Positions 19,113-28,671 of a stretch of DNA of 64,000 nt are shown in pieces. The DNA is taken from assembly GCA_003279855.1 (NCBI GenBank), contig QCGO01000006.1:1-64000 (forward strand), given 5' to 3'. The position numbers and the translations under genes were made by a program. This DNA comes from Prochlorococcus sp. AG-388-E21. Its GTDB lineage: Bacteria > Cyanobacteriota > Cyanobacteriia > PCC-6307 > Cyanobiaceae. The notes under the pieces are model-generated. The model was not told the DNA's origin. It worked only from the letters and a program-made list of their open reading frames with translations, and made no database searches. Each line of letters starts with the position of its first letter. Position 1 is the stretch's first letter.

Positions 19113-20207
19113 ATGCAATTAATATCTCCAGAAAAAATATTTAGGGGAAATAATGCTTGGAAGGAATCTCTGAGACACATAAAACAAATTTCTAAGCGTC
19201 CCTTGCTTTTAGGTAGAAGTTTATCAACGAAGAATATAAGGCATCAAATTTATAAAGATTTGCAAGATCATCATTTTCATATAAATAGATCAAACTTACA
19301 ATTTGATTGTTGTTATGAAGATCTTGAAAGAATAAAAAGTTTCATACTTAAAAATAATTGCGATTCAATTATTGCTATAGGTGGAGGCAAAGTTTTAGAC
19401 GCAGGAAAATATTTAGCAGACTTTCTATCCATTCCAGCTATTACTATCCCTTTAAGTGCTTCAACTTGTGCAGGTTGGACAGCATTATCAAATATTTATT
19501 CAAAAGATGGGCAATATATCAAGGATATTGAGTTGAAGTCTTGTCCTGAAATATTGGTACTTGATCACGGATTTATTAAAACAGCCCCAAGGAGGACACT
19601 TGCTAGTGGAATAGCTGATGCATTAGCTAAATGGTACGAATCTTCTTTAACTAGTTCAAAAGTTGAAGATGGACTTGTTCAGCAAGCAATTCAAATATCA
19701 AGAGTATTAAGAGACCAATTACTTATTAATGGTGAAAGTGCTTATAAGAGTCAGTCAGTCCAAAATGTTGCTTGGTGTAATGTTGTAGAAGGATGTTCAC
19801 TTACTGCTGGATTGATTGGAGGAATTGGTGGGGAAAAGTGTAGAACTGCAGCAGCTCATGCTATTCATAATGCTATTACTCAGATAATTTCAAGTCATAA
19901 GCCTTTACATGGTGAAATTGTTGGAGTTGGAATATTATTGCAACTGAGATTAGAAGAAACTAAAAATAATAATAAATTAGCTAATCAATCTATTAAACAG
20001 TTACTGGAATTAATGAAAAAATTGGATTTACCAACTACTATTGCCGACTTAGGAATAAATGTTTTTGAAAATAACAATTTACAAAAAATTGTTGAATTTA
20101 CATGCAGGGATAAATCAGAGATTCATTTCTTGCCTTTTGAAATCAATCAGCAAGATATGATAGAAATTATTACAAAATTCGAAAAACAAAAAATTAAAAT
20201 AGCATAA
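19113..20207 (+). CDS. GldA-like iron-containing alcohol/glycerol dehydrogenase family protein
   Basis: A 364-aa group III metal-dependent alcohol dehydrogenase. The NAD-binding GGGKVLDAGK is near residue 92 and is followed by IPLSASTCAGWTALS. The metal ligands expected for GldA are visible: Asp in GIADALAKWYE, His in HAIHNAIT and His in PLHGEIVG. Glycerol dehydrogenase is the nearest named family, but substrate specificity cannot be read and glycerol is not an obvious substrate for this organism. It starts 14 bases after clpC and is followed 5 bases later by an alpha/beta hydrolase, so it is likely part of a clpC-containing transcript. Confidence 0.8.
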   Translation: MQLISPEKIFRGNNAWKESLRHIKQISKRPLLLGRSLSTKNIRHQIYKDLQDHHFHINRSNLQFDCCYEDLERIKSFILKNNCDSIIAIGGGKVLDAGKYLADFLSIPAITIPLSASTCAGWTALSNIYSKDGQYIKDIELKSCPEILVLDHGFIKTAPRRTLASGIADALAKWYESSLTSSKVEDGLVQQAIQISRVLRDQLLINGESAYKSQSVQNVAWCNVVEGCSLTAGLIGGIGGEKCRTAAAHAIHNAITQIISSHKPLHGEIVGVGILLQLRLEETKNNNKLANQSIKQLLELMKKLDLPTTIADLGINVFENNNLQKIVEFTCRDKSEIHFLPFEINQQDMIEIITKFEKQKIKIA

Positions 20208-20212
20208 ATACT

Positions 20213-21112
20213 TTGAATAAGAATATTTATAATGATCTTAATAAGCTGAATATTGATTATTTTGAAAAAGTTAAAAACTCTATTCAGGATCCATTAGGAT
20301 TGAATATATCTAATGACGTTAATTGGATAAAACTTAACGAAAAATGGAATTCTTTTGAATTTCCAGTCGTTATGGGAGGAACTGGTCAACCAATCCTTTT
20401 CTTGCATGGATTTGATAGTAGTTTTCTTGAATTTAGGAGAATTTATCCATTTTTAAAAAAAAATTTCCAATTAATAATTCCTGATTTATTAGGATTTGGA
20501 TTTACTCCGAGGAATGCTTCCAATCAATATAATCCTCGAAAAATAATTTCTAATCTTCTTGATATTATTAATACACTTAAATTAAAAAATAAGTTAATGG
20601 TTGTAGGCGCTTCAATGGGAGGATCCGTAGCGATAAACTTGGCGAAGGAAATCCCAGAGCTCATTAATAAGATAATTCTTTTATCTCCAGCGGGTTTGTT
20701 TGGAGAATCCAAAAATATTCCTTTCCCATTAAACCAGATTGGGGCATCTTTTTTAGGATTATCTCAAGTAAGAAAAGGTCTTTGTAGGCAAGCTTTTGCA
20801 TATCCAGATAAAAGTGTTGGTTCAATGGAGGAACAAATTGCCTCAATTCATTTAGGATGCTCTGGCTGGAGAAATTCGTTAGCTTCTTTTGCAAAAAGTG
20901 GTGGATTTGCTGGGACATATAAATACATGCAAAATATTTCAATTAAAACTATTTGTGGGGAGAATGATCGCATTCTTGGTAAAAAAGAAATTAATAAAAT
21001 AAAACAAATAGATCAATTAAATTTTATTGGGTTGAAAAATTGCGGTCATCTTCCACATGTAGATTTGCCATCATTATCTAGTAAGATTATTTATGATTAT
21101 TTTTGTTCCTAG
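20213..21112 (+). CDS. Alpha/beta hydrolase fold protein
   Basis: A 299-aa hydrolase, TTG start 5 bases after the preceding stop. The oxyanion segment is ILFLHGFDSS. The nucleophile elbow GASMGGS carries the catalytic serine (about residue 128). The catalytic acid is probably Asp in CGENDRIL and the His is in CGHLPHVD. These complete the triad. The substrate is unknown. Cyanobacterial relatives include esterases and lipid or haloalkane-type hydrolases. The frame leaves a 167-base, AT-rich, gene-free gap before the convergent cdsA stop. Confidence 0.8.
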   Translation: MNKNIYNDLNKLNIDYFEKVKNSIQDPLGLNISNDVNWIKLNEKWNSFEFPVVMGGTGQPILFLHGFDSSFLEFRRIYPFLKKNFQLIIPDLLGFGFTPRNASNQYNPRKIISNLLDIINTLKLKNKLMVVGASMGGSVAINLAKEIPELINKIILLSPAGLFGESKNIPFPLNQIGASFLGLSQVRKGLCRQAFAYPDKSVGSMEEQIASIHLGCSGWRNSLASFAKSGGFAGTYKYMQNISIKTICGENDRILGKKEINKIKQIDQLNFIGLKNCGHLPHVDLPSLSSKIIYDYFCS

Positions 21113-21279
21113 CAAAAGTATTATTAATAAATTTATTAGTAATGTAATTTAAACTTGATATTAAAGAGGATATATATCAAAAAGATATTTCTACCTTTAT
21201 AAAAAAATAAATATAGATAGTTTAATATAAAAAATTAATTAGTAAATATAGATTTATCTTTAAAGTTAATACTTCAGAA

Positions 21280-22137
21280 TTAATTAAAATACTTCAAAAG
21301 TATAATTAAATAATAAATAACTGAAGGGGTAAATATATAACTGTCAATTCTATCAAGTATTCCACCATGACCAGGCAAAAAAGTTCCAGAATCTTTAATT
21401 TTCGCATCTCTTTTCATCATTGATTCAATTAAATCTCCCACTAATGCCATAAGAGAAACTAATATTCCATATAAAATGCCAATTAAGAATGGATTCTGCC
21501 AACTAAGTAAAAACGCAAAAAAGGTTGCTACTGAAATTGAGCATATTATTCCTCCTATCAATCCTTCGATAGTTTTACTTGGAGATATTGGGGAAAGAGC
21601 CCTTTTGCCAAAAGACTTTCCAATAAAATAAGAACCTATATCACTTGCCACAATTAATAAACAAGAAATTAATGTTAAATAAAGACCTGTTGAATTTGAG
21701 ATGTTTTCAAAGGGTAATATTCCATCGGACGAATTATTTATAGTCGATTGTATCGCCCTTAATTTAATCCAATAACTAGGTAAAAAACCTAAATAAAATA
21801 ATCCGAAAATAGATGCTGCAATATCTGAAATAGTGCCTGACTTTGGCTGGAGCAATAACCACGTACATATTCCGACTGAACATATTGGTAATATTGAATT
21901 GTATATCTCTCTATCAAGGAATCCAATAACTTCTAGATATGTAGCAATTATAATTATAAAGCATGAAAATAATGTAGTTTTGGTGGCTGGTTTAATTCCT
22001 GTGAATTCTGCCATTCTAAAAAATTCGAGAAGTGCAATATAGGTAAGTAATGCAATTGCTATTGTGAAATACCATCCGCCTAATAAAACAACAACTAATC
22101 CAAATAATCCAATTAATAAGCCACTTCGCAATCTCAT
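21280..22137 (-). CDS. cdsA: Phosphatidate cytidylyltransferase (CDP-diglyceride synthase)
   Basis: Makes CDP-diacylglycerol for phosphatidylglycerol synthesis at the membrane. It is 285 aa with about seven or eight hydrophobic helices. The family signature is in the C-terminal half: SPSKTIEGLIGG, then MKRDAKIKDSGTFLPGHGGILDRIDS, which carries the metal and CTP-binding residues (KD, HGG, DRxD). Phosphatidylglycerol is needed by photosystems I and II. It lies 9 bases after the decarboxylase gene on the same strand. Confidence 0.94.
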   Translation of the reverse strand: MRLRSGLLIGLFGLVVVLLGGWYFTIAIALLTYIALLEFFRMAEFTGIKPATKTTLFSCFIIIIATYLEVIGFLDREIYNSILPICSVGICTWLLLQPKSGTISDIAASIFGLFYLGFLPSYWIKLRAIQSTINNSSDGILPFENISNSTGLYLTLISCLLIVASDIGSYFIGKSFGKRALSPISPSKTIEGLIGGIICSISVATFFAFLLSWQNPFLIGILYGILVSLMALVGDLIESMMKRDAKIKDSGTFLPGHGGILDRIDSYIFTPSVIYYLIILLKYFN

Positions 22138-22146
22138 ATTTGATTT

Positions 22147-23544
22147 TTAGTTATTTAAGACTCTTATATAAGAATTTAACAGATCTTCGTTGTACAAACT
22201 TTGAGCTTCTATCCAATCTATTCTTTCCTGGTCTATTCTCTCTCCAGGAACAATTAAAGGTATTCCAGGAGGATAAGGACAAATAATATCTCCAGAAATT
22301 TTCCCCAATGATTCAACTAGAGGAATGCTATAAGTCTTACTTTTCCAAGCAACTCCTATTGGTATTTCTGGGGATTGAACTAATCTAAAAGGAGGTTTTA
22401 TAGCTTTTAAACCATAAGCTTTATTAGTATGAATTAGTAACTTTTTCCATAATTTTTGAAACAAAAAAGTAAAATCCTTTTGATTTGAAAAACCAAGACA
22501 AAAAGTAAGCGTCATCATTTCAGGTAATTCAGCAATTAATCCGTTTTTATAAAAAAATCTATCTGCAGTAAAGCCATCAATACCAACTTTTGAGGTATTT
22601 AGTACTATTTTTAAAGGATCTTGAGTTTCAATAAGAGGTATCTTTTTATTTATTAACTCATTGTAAATTGATTTTGCTTCTAAAATTCTTTTTTTGTATT
22701 TATTAAGATTATCCTTATTAAGCCAGTCTTTAATGGACTCCTCACAAGAAGAAAGAAGGAGAGAATTAGGACTAGTAGTTTGCAGTAAATTTATGCTTTT
22801 GATTAATTTATTTTCTTCGATTAGATTCCCATTATGCCAAATTACTGCTGTTTGAGTTAGTCCATTAAGTGACTTATGTAATGAATGGACTACTAAATCA
22901 GCTTTTGATCTTAAGGCTGATTTAGGTAAATTAAAGTCTTCACAAAAAAGAAAATACGAACCATGAGCTTCATCAACTAAAACAGGCAAATTATGTAGAT
23001 GACAAATTTTAATTAAAGGTTCAAGATCCGTTGCATAACCTTGATAGTAAGGACTAACTAGTATGACTCCTGCAATTTTAGAATTGTCATAATCTATATT
23101 ATTGAATACATTTGTAAACCACTTTTTAGTGATTGGCATGTAATGTCCAGTTACTCTAGAAAACTCTATGTCAAAGAATATTGGAATAATATTCTGCAAA
23201 GCACAAGCTTTAATAACACTTATATGAACATTCCTTGGCATAAGAATATATTCACCAGGATTAGCCATAGCGATTATTCCTGATTGAATCAAACCAGATG
23301 CTCCATTTACTCCAAAAAAACATTTTTTTGTATTAACTTTTTTTGAAATTGATATTTGAGCATCATGTATTAATCCACTATTAGATAATGGAGAACCTAT
23401 TTCCGGAAGTTCTGGTAAATCCCAAAAACCTGGTTGTTTTTTTAATAATCTAATCAAGCCTTTTGGTAAAGCTTTTCCTCTATTGTGGGCAGGAAAGAAA
23501 AGTGACTTTAAAAACTTTTTAGTTAGAAAAGAAGAAATACTCAT
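22147..23544 (-). CDS. Orn/Lys/Arg decarboxylase family PLP enzyme
   Basis: A 465-aa fold-type I basic amino acid decarboxylase of the short, SpeA-like (Gram-positive) class. VLVDEAHGSYF and the PLP lysine motif SLHKSLNGLTQTA are clear, with FFGVNGASGLIQSG near the N terminus for phosphate binding. Decarboxylation of arginine, ornithine or lysine, leading to polyamines or cadaverine, is expected. Specificity cannot be decided from the sequence. It is divergent from the ABC1 kinase gene with a 64-base gap and is upstream of cdsA. Confidence 0.88.
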   Translation of the reverse strand: MSISSFLTKKFLKSLFFPAHNRGKALPKGLIRLLKKQPGFWDLPELPEIGSPLSNSGLIHDAQISISKKVNTKKCFFGVNGASGLIQSGIIAMANPGEYILMPRNVHISVIKACALQNIIPIFFDIEFSRVTGHYMPITKKWFTNVFNNIDYDNSKIAGVILVSPYYQGYATDLEPLIKICHLHNLPVLVDEAHGSYFLFCEDFNLPKSALRSKADLVVHSLHKSLNGLTQTAVIWHNGNLIEENKLIKSINLLQTTSPNSLLLSSCEESIKDWLNKDNLNKYKKRILEAKSIYNELINKKIPLIETQDPLKIVLNTSKVGIDGFTADRFFYKNGLIAELPEMMTLTFCLGFSNQKDFTFLFQKLWKKLLIHTNKAYGLKAIKPPFRLVQSPEIPIGVAWKSKTYSIPLVESLGKISGDIICPYPPGIPLIVPGERIDQERIDWIEAQSLYNEDLLNSYIRVLNN

Positions 23545-23608
23545 AAAGTATTATTGGTACATATAGAATGCATTGAAAAGAAATTCTTCTTTAATATTTT
23601 AAATGTAA

Positions 23609-25267
23609 ATGGCAACTTCTTATTCAAAATATTCACCTAAAGGAGATATGATTTGGTTGATCTTAAGACCATGGATATTATTACCAAGAGTTTTATATAT
23701 ACTTTTAACTTTAATTTTTCTTTTAGTAAGAATACTATTTCAAGGTAACAGTAATAGTAAAAGTGTACAGAAAAATCTTTCAAAATACCTTTTTGATGTT
23801 ATTACCGATTTGGGTCCATGTTTTATTAAATTAGGACAAGCACTTTCAACGAGACCAGATCTTGTAAGGCAAGATTGGTTAACAGAACTTACAAATCTAC
23901 AAGATAATCTTCCACCTTTTGAACATAAAATTGCTCTCAAAATAATTCAAGATGAACTTGGAGTTCCTGCTAATGAATTATTTGATGATTTTCCAGATGA
24001 ACCTATTGCATCAGCAAGTCTAGGAATAGTTTATAAGGCAAGAACAAAAAATAATAATTTTTGTGCTGTAAAAGTACAAAGACCTAATTTATACTTTCTT
24101 ATTAGAAGAGATATTGTAATTCTAAAAATCTTAGCGACTACTTTTGGATCATTTTTACCACTTAATATAGGTGTTGGTATTGGAGAAATAATAGATGAAT
24201 TTGGTAAAGCCCTTTTTGATGAAATTGATTATGAGCAAGAAGGGAAAAATGCATTGAAGTTTGCCGATCTTTTTAAATCTAATCCTAATGTATTTATACC
24301 AAAATTAGAAAAAGATTTTTCCTCAAAAAGGGTTATAACAACATCTTGGATAGATGGAGTTAAATTAAGGGACAGAGAAATTTTAGAGCAAAATAATTTA
24401 ATACCTTCTTCTTATATTAGAACTTGCGTGATAAGTGGTCTGCAGCAATTATTCGAATATGGTTATTTTCATGCAGATCCTCATCCTGGAAACATGTTTG
24501 CTCTTAAAGGAGGAAGTTTAGATAATGGACACTTAGCATACGTTGATTTTGGGATGATGGATACTATTACAAATTCAGATAGGCTTACACTTATTAAGGC
24601 AATTGTGCATTTAATTAACCAAGAATATTTACTTATGGCTAAAGATTTTCAGAAATTAGGTTTCTTAACCAAAGAACAAGATCTTGAACAACTTGTAGAG
24701 CCTCTTAAAGAAGTCCTTGGGGATTCATTTGGGGCTGAGGTTGGTAATTTTAATTTAAAAAATGTAACTGATAAATTCTCAAGACTTATGTACTCTTATC
24801 CGTTTAGAGTTCCAAGTAGGTTCGCACTAATAATTAGAGCTGTTGTAAGCCAAGAAGGTTTAGCTTTGAGACTTGATCCTGAATTTAAGATCTTGAAAAT
24901 TGCATATCCATATATTGCAAAAAAACTTTTAACAGATAATTCGGATGAAATTGTAAATATTCTTCTTGAAGTTGTATTTGATAATGAAGGAAGGATTCAG
25001 ATAGATAAGCTTGAAAGTTTGTTAAATACCTTATTTAAGGATACCGAAAATATTAATGCAGATCTCATTCCAGTAGCCAATGCAGGTTTGAAACTATTTG
25101 CAAGTGACAAAGGCTCTGAAGTTAGAAAAAACCTTTTATTAAGCCTTGTCAAGGATGATAGATTAGAATTTAAAGATGTAGAAAAACTATTAATTTTACT
25201 TAGAGATACTTTTAGTCCTTTAAAATTGGCTAAAAGTGCTGTTAAAAATATTATATCTCCAGCTTAG
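23609..25267 (+). CDS. ABC1/UbiB-family atypical protein kinase
   Basis: A 552-aa ABC1 kinase-like protein. KLGQ (in CFIKLGQALSTRPDL) is the family-defining motif replacing the P-loop. The A-rich loop is ASASLGIVYKA, the ATP-binding lysine is in AVKVQRP, the catalytic loop is HADPHPGN and the metal loop VDFGMMD. In plastids and cyanobacteria these proteins control plastoquinone and tocopherol metabolism. A hydrophobic stretch near residues 20-45 may associate with membrane. The start ATG is the first in frame. Confidence 0.88.
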   Translation: MATSYSKYSPKGDMIWLILRPWILLPRVLYILLTLIFLLVRILFQGNSNSKSVQKNLSKYLFDVITDLGPCFIKLGQALSTRPDLVRQDWLTELTNLQDNLPPFEHKIALKIIQDELGVPANELFDDFPDEPIASASLGIVYKARTKNNNFCAVKVQRPNLYFLIRRDIVILKILATTFGSFLPLNIGVGIGEIIDEFGKALFDEIDYEQEGKNALKFADLFKSNPNVFIPKLEKDFSSKRVITTSWIDGVKLRDREILEQNNLIPSSYIRTCVISGLQQLFEYGYFHADPHPGNMFALKGGSLDNGHLAYVDFGMMDTITNSDRLTLIKAIVHLINQEYLLMAKDFQKLGFLTKEQDLEQLVEPLKEVLGDSFGAEVGNFNLKNVTDKFSRLMYSYPFRVPSRFALIIRAVVSQEGLALRLDPEFKILKIAYPYIAKKLLTDNSDEIVNILLEVVFDNEGRIQIDKLESLLNTLFKDTENINADLIPVANAGLKLFASDKGSEVRKNLLLSLVKDDRLEFKDVEKLLILLRDTFSPLKLAKSAVKNIISPA

Positions 25268-25377
25268 TGTTTGCTTTTATATCAACTCATTAATTTATAG
25301 TTTTTGATTTATTAATTGATTAAAATTAAATAATGCTTTAGATACATAATTTAGATAGTCAAATAATAAAAAATCTA

Positions 25378-25884
25378 ATGAGATTATTCAATATTAATTT
25401 TCTAAAAAATAAAAAAATAACACTGGAGGAACAAAATCATAGTAAAGAACATAATCATAGTAAAGAACATAATCAATATGTTGAACTTGGTAAATTAGTA
25501 AAAGAAGCAAGGACTCAAAATAATCTTTCTGTTAAAGAATTATCAAATATCTCTAAAATTCCAGAATCTTCTATAAATTCAATTGAGAATAATATTGAAG
25601 AACTTAGACCTAGAGATCCTTTTCTAAGATCAATATTATTAAAGTTGGAAAAATGTTTAGCCTTGGAAAATAATACCTTGGTAGGGTTAGAAGTTAGAGA
25701 AACAAATACTTTCGAAAAAAATAGAAAAAAAATCATTTTAAGAAAGTTTGATTTTCTAAATTCCTGGCAGGGAAGTTTTTTTTATTTTTTATTTTTAATT
25801 TTGATACTATTTTTTCTCAATCGATACTTTATTTCAAATATTAATATTATTGAGATTCAAATTATTGAGGAAAAAGCAAAATAA
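25378..25884 (+). CDS. RodZ-like HTH membrane protein, truncated form
   Basis: A 168-aa protein. Residues about 36-95 look like the RodZ/HTH_25 domain (LGKLVKEARTQNNLSVKELS, IPESSINSIEN, then DPFLRSILLKLEKCL). One strongly hydrophobic helix lies at about 128-147 and the protein ends about 20 residues later. RodZ usually continues with a long periplasmic linker and beta domain, which are absent. Before the HTH is an HSKEHN repeat (see the tandem repeat entry). A cytoskeletal or cell-shape role is inferred from family resemblance only. It is convergent with malQ. Confidence 0.65.
   Translation: MRLFNINFLKNKKITLEEQNHSKEHNHSKEHNQYVELGKLVKEARTQNNLSVKELSNISKIPESSINSIENNIEELRPRDPFLRSILLKLEKCLALENNTLVGLEVRETNTFEKNRKKIILRKFDFLNSWQGSFFYFLFLILILFFLNRYFISNINIIEIQIIEEKAK
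25435..25475 (+). repeat. 18-bp tandem repeat in the RodZ-like gene
   Basis: Two perfect copies of AATCATAGTAAAGAACAT (25435-25452 and 25453-25470) are followed by the first five bases of a third copy. They encode the HSKEHN hexapeptide repeats in the N-terminal tail. The unit is a multiple of three, so copy-number change keeps the frame. Confidence 0.9.
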
Positions 25885-25899
25885 AATATATCTGCTGAA

Positions 25900-27420
25900 C
25901 TAATTGCCTAATCTCCCATAATTATTTCCAAGGTCACTATATTTTTTTAAATTTATATCTATCTCGTCAAGAGTTTGATTTAATTTCCATCTCCAATTGT
26001 TCGTAACTGTTCCAGGAGTATTTAATCTACTTGAGTCATCCAAAGATAAGATATCTTGAATCGGAGAGATAAAAAGGTTTGCTTTTGTACTCATACCAAT
26101 TTCTATTAAATTCCAGGAGGGATCATTTGAGTATTTATATTTATTTTTAATATTGTTTTTAATTTTAATATCTAAATAGTCCCACCAAGATGTGGAAGTA
26201 GCGTTGTCATGAGTTCCTGTATAAACAACCCAGTTCTCTTTTTCGATATTTTTTGGTAGATAAGGGTTATTTTCATTCCCATCGAATGCGAATTGTAAAA
26301 TCTTCATGCCAGGTAATTCAAAATTATCCCTTAGTATCTCTACATCTTTAGTTATTACTCCTAAATCCTCAGCAATGATAGGTAGATAATCAGATTTTAA
26401 ATCTTTTTTTAAAATATTTAATAGCTCTTTACCAGGGGAATTAATCCATGTCCCATTAATAGCATTTTGGGCATTACCCTCAACTCTCCAATATCCAGCA
26501 AACGCTCTAAAATGATCAAGTCTTAATATGTCAACAAGTTCAAATTGTCTTTTAAATCTTTTTCTCCACCATCTAAATGCTGTACTTTTGTGCTTAGCCC
26601 AATAGAAGGTGGGAGTACCCCATAGTTGTCCCGTAGATGAGAAATAATCAGGAGGTACTCCACTTTGAAAAAGTAAATCTCCATTTTGAGATATTGAAAA
26701 TAGTGATTTATTACTCCATACATCCGCACTGTCTCTTGAAACATAAAAAGGTAAATCACCTATGAGTGTAATTCCGTTAGTTTTGGCAAAGACTTTGATC
26801 TCCTTCCATTGTTTATTAAGGTGCCATTGTATTAATTTTTTTTTAAGTATTTCTTTTTTTTGGTCTTTTGTCCATGTTTTTATAAATTCATTTTCCTTTT
26901 GTTTAAACTCCAATGGCCACTCCCACCAAGGCAACATATTGAAATTCTCTCTTAAGACCATAAATATTGAATAATCTTCAACCCAAGTATTTTTTTTATT
27001 CCATAAATAAAAATCAGTTTTCCTTATTTCAGATTGAGATTCCCAATCAAATAAAAGATATTCTTCTAATTTTTTCGATAAATTATTTGCAAAATCAAAA
27101 TCAAAATGATCTTCGTTCTGATTAATTGATTGTAAATCCTTCTTATTAAATGAAATGATATATTTTTCTTCAATTAATTTATTGATATCAAGAAACCAAG
27201 GATTTAATGCAAAACTGGATGGCGAACTATACGGGGATCCTGTTGAATCTGTTGGAGTAAGAGGTAAGAATTGCCAGTGATTAATCTTATACTTACAAAG
27301 CTTCTTAATCCAATCTTTAGCGCCATCTCCAAAGGTCCCGCAGTAACTACCTCCCGGAAGACTTGAAGGATGAACAAGTATACCTAACGATTTTTTTTTA
27401 AGAACTGATTTTAAACTCAT
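25900..27420 (-). CDS. malQ: 4-alpha-glucanotransferase (amylomaltase, GH77)
   Basis: Transfers maltooligosaccharide segments during glycogen and maltodextrin turnover. It is 506 aa. It opens with the usual GILVHPSSLPGGSYCGTFG. The GH77 catalytic nucleophile is in ILRLDHFRAF, the acid/base Glu in IIAEDLGVI and the stabilising Asp in YTGTHDNATS. The enzyme is close to the 500-aa bacterial norm. It is convergent with the RodZ-like gene (15 bases between stops) and divergent from prs. Confidence 0.95.
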   Translation of the reverse strand: MSLKSVLKKKSLGILVHPSSLPGGSYCGTFGDGAKDWIKKLCKYKINHWQFLPLTPTDSTGSPYSSPSSFALNPWFLDINKLIEEKYIISFNKKDLQSINQNEDHFDFDFANNLSKKLEEYLLFDWESQSEIRKTDFYLWNKKNTWVEDYSIFMVLRENFNMLPWWEWPLEFKQKENEFIKTWTKDQKKEILKKKLIQWHLNKQWKEIKVFAKTNGITLIGDLPFYVSRDSADVWSNKSLFSISQNGDLLFQSGVPPDYFSSTGQLWGTPTFYWAKHKSTAFRWWRKRFKRQFELVDILRLDHFRAFAGYWRVEGNAQNAINGTWINSPGKELLNILKKDLKSDYLPIIAEDLGVITKDVEILRDNFELPGMKILQFAFDGNENNPYLPKNIEKENWVVYTGTHDNATSTSWWDYLDIKIKNNIKNKYKYSNDPSWNLIEIGMSTKANLFISPIQDILSLDDSSRLNTPGTVTNNWRWKLNQTLDEIDINLKKYSDLGNNYGRLGN

Positions 27421-27670
27421 TAATATAAAGTGATTTTTTATAATTCTTTTATCAATTATTATCTAAGATTAAGAATAATTAAATATTTAACATTTAACAA
27501 ATAAATTTAGATGTTTCTTATATTTGCCGATATAGTTTAAAAATTATTTATTTCAGAATATTCAATATTCAAACTTAGGACTTATAACTATGAAAGATAA
27601 ATAAGTTAATTTATTTTTGCGAAATTAATATTAGGTACTACGATATGAATAGATTTTAAAAGCTAATTTC

Positions 27671-28666
27671 GTGACAAGTTTTATCACGGCAGTAGAAAAT
27701 GAAGAGCCAACTTTTAATCTAACTAATAGTCGACTAAGGTTAGTTAGTGGAACTTCTAATCCTAAATTAGCTGAAGAAATTGCATCATATTTAGGGATTG
27801 AGAATGTCCCATTAGTATCTAAAAGATTTGCTGATGGGGAACTTTATGTTCAAATTCAACAATCTATAAGAGGTTGTGATGTATTCCTTATTCAACCTAC
27901 ATGCGCTCCTGTTAATGATAGTTTAATGGAGTTAATGATCATGGTGGATGCTTGTAAAAGAGCTTCAGCTAGACAGATTACAGCGGTAATTCCATATTTT
28001 GGATATGCAAGGGCGGATAGAAAAACTTCAGGAAGAGAGTCAATTACAGCAAAGCTTACAGCAAATTTACTTGAGAAGTCAGGCGTGGATAGAGTTCTTG
28101 CCATGGATTTACATTCAGCTCAAATACAAGGATATTTTGATATTCCTTGCGATCATATATATGGATCTCCTGTCTTAATTGATTATCTTGAATCACTAAA
28201 GTTGGAGGAAGTTGTTGTTGTATCTCCTGATGTGGGTGGAGTAGCCAGAGCAAGAGCATTTGCCAAATTAATGAACGATGCTCCATTAGCGATTATTGAC
28301 AAAAGAAGATCTGCTCATAATATCGCAGAGAGTTTGACTGTTATTGGAGAAGTCAAGGGGAAAACGGCTATTCTTATAGATGACATGATTGATACTGGGG
28401 GTACTATTTGTTCAGGTGCCAATTTATTAAAAAAAGAAGGTGCAAAGAGAATTTTCGCATGTGCTTCTCATGCCGTTTTCTCTCCTCCTTCTTATGAAAG
28501 ATTAAGTTCAAAAGATTTATTTGAACAAGTCATTGTTACTAACAGTATTCCAGTCATTGATAATGGCAACTTTCCTCAGTTAAAAGTCCTTTCTGTAGCA
28601 AATATGTTAGGAGAGGCAATTTGGAGAATTCATGAAGAAAGTTCTGTTAGCTCTATGTTTAGATAA
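27671..28666 (+). CDS. prs: Ribose-phosphate pyrophosphokinase (PRPP synthetase)
   Basis: Makes PRPP from ribose 5-phosphate and ATP for nucleotides, histidine and tryptophan. It is 331 aa, GTG start. The ATP-binding region has KRFADGELYVQI. The metal-binding signature DLHSAQIQGYFDIPCDHI and the PRPP loop LIDDMIDTGGTICSGA are intact. There is no Shine-Dalgarno before the GTG. A run of about 16 residues before LRLVSGTSNPKLA is non-conserved, so the true start could be slightly later. The 250-base upstream gap holds no coding ORF, only AT-rich sequence. Confidence 0.95.
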   Translation: MTSFITAVENEEPTFNLTNSRLRLVSGTSNPKLAEEIASYLGIENVPLVSKRFADGELYVQIQQSIRGCDVFLIQPTCAPVNDSLMELMIMVDACKRASARQITAVIPYFGYARADRKTSGRESITAKLTANLLEKSGVDRVLAMDLHSAQIQGYFDIPCDHIYGSPVLIDYLESLKLEEVVVVSPDVGGVARARAFAKLMNDAPLAIIDKRRSAHNIAESLTVIGEVKGKTAILIDDMIDTGGTICSGANLLKKEGAKRIFACASHAVFSPPSYERLSSKDLFEQVIVTNSIPVIDNGNFPQLKVLSVANMLGEAIWRIHEESSVSSMFR

Positions 28667-28671
28667 TAAAT

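Noticed and set aside
21113-21279. Hairpins in the AT-only gap between the hydrolase and cdsA
   Set aside because: The only inverted repeats are pure A/T with a mismatch and are expected by chance at this composition.
27421-27670. Coding sequence in the 250-base gap between malQ and prs
   Set aside because: Only frames below 15 codons were seen in the parts I read. Probably leader and promoter sequence for the two genes.
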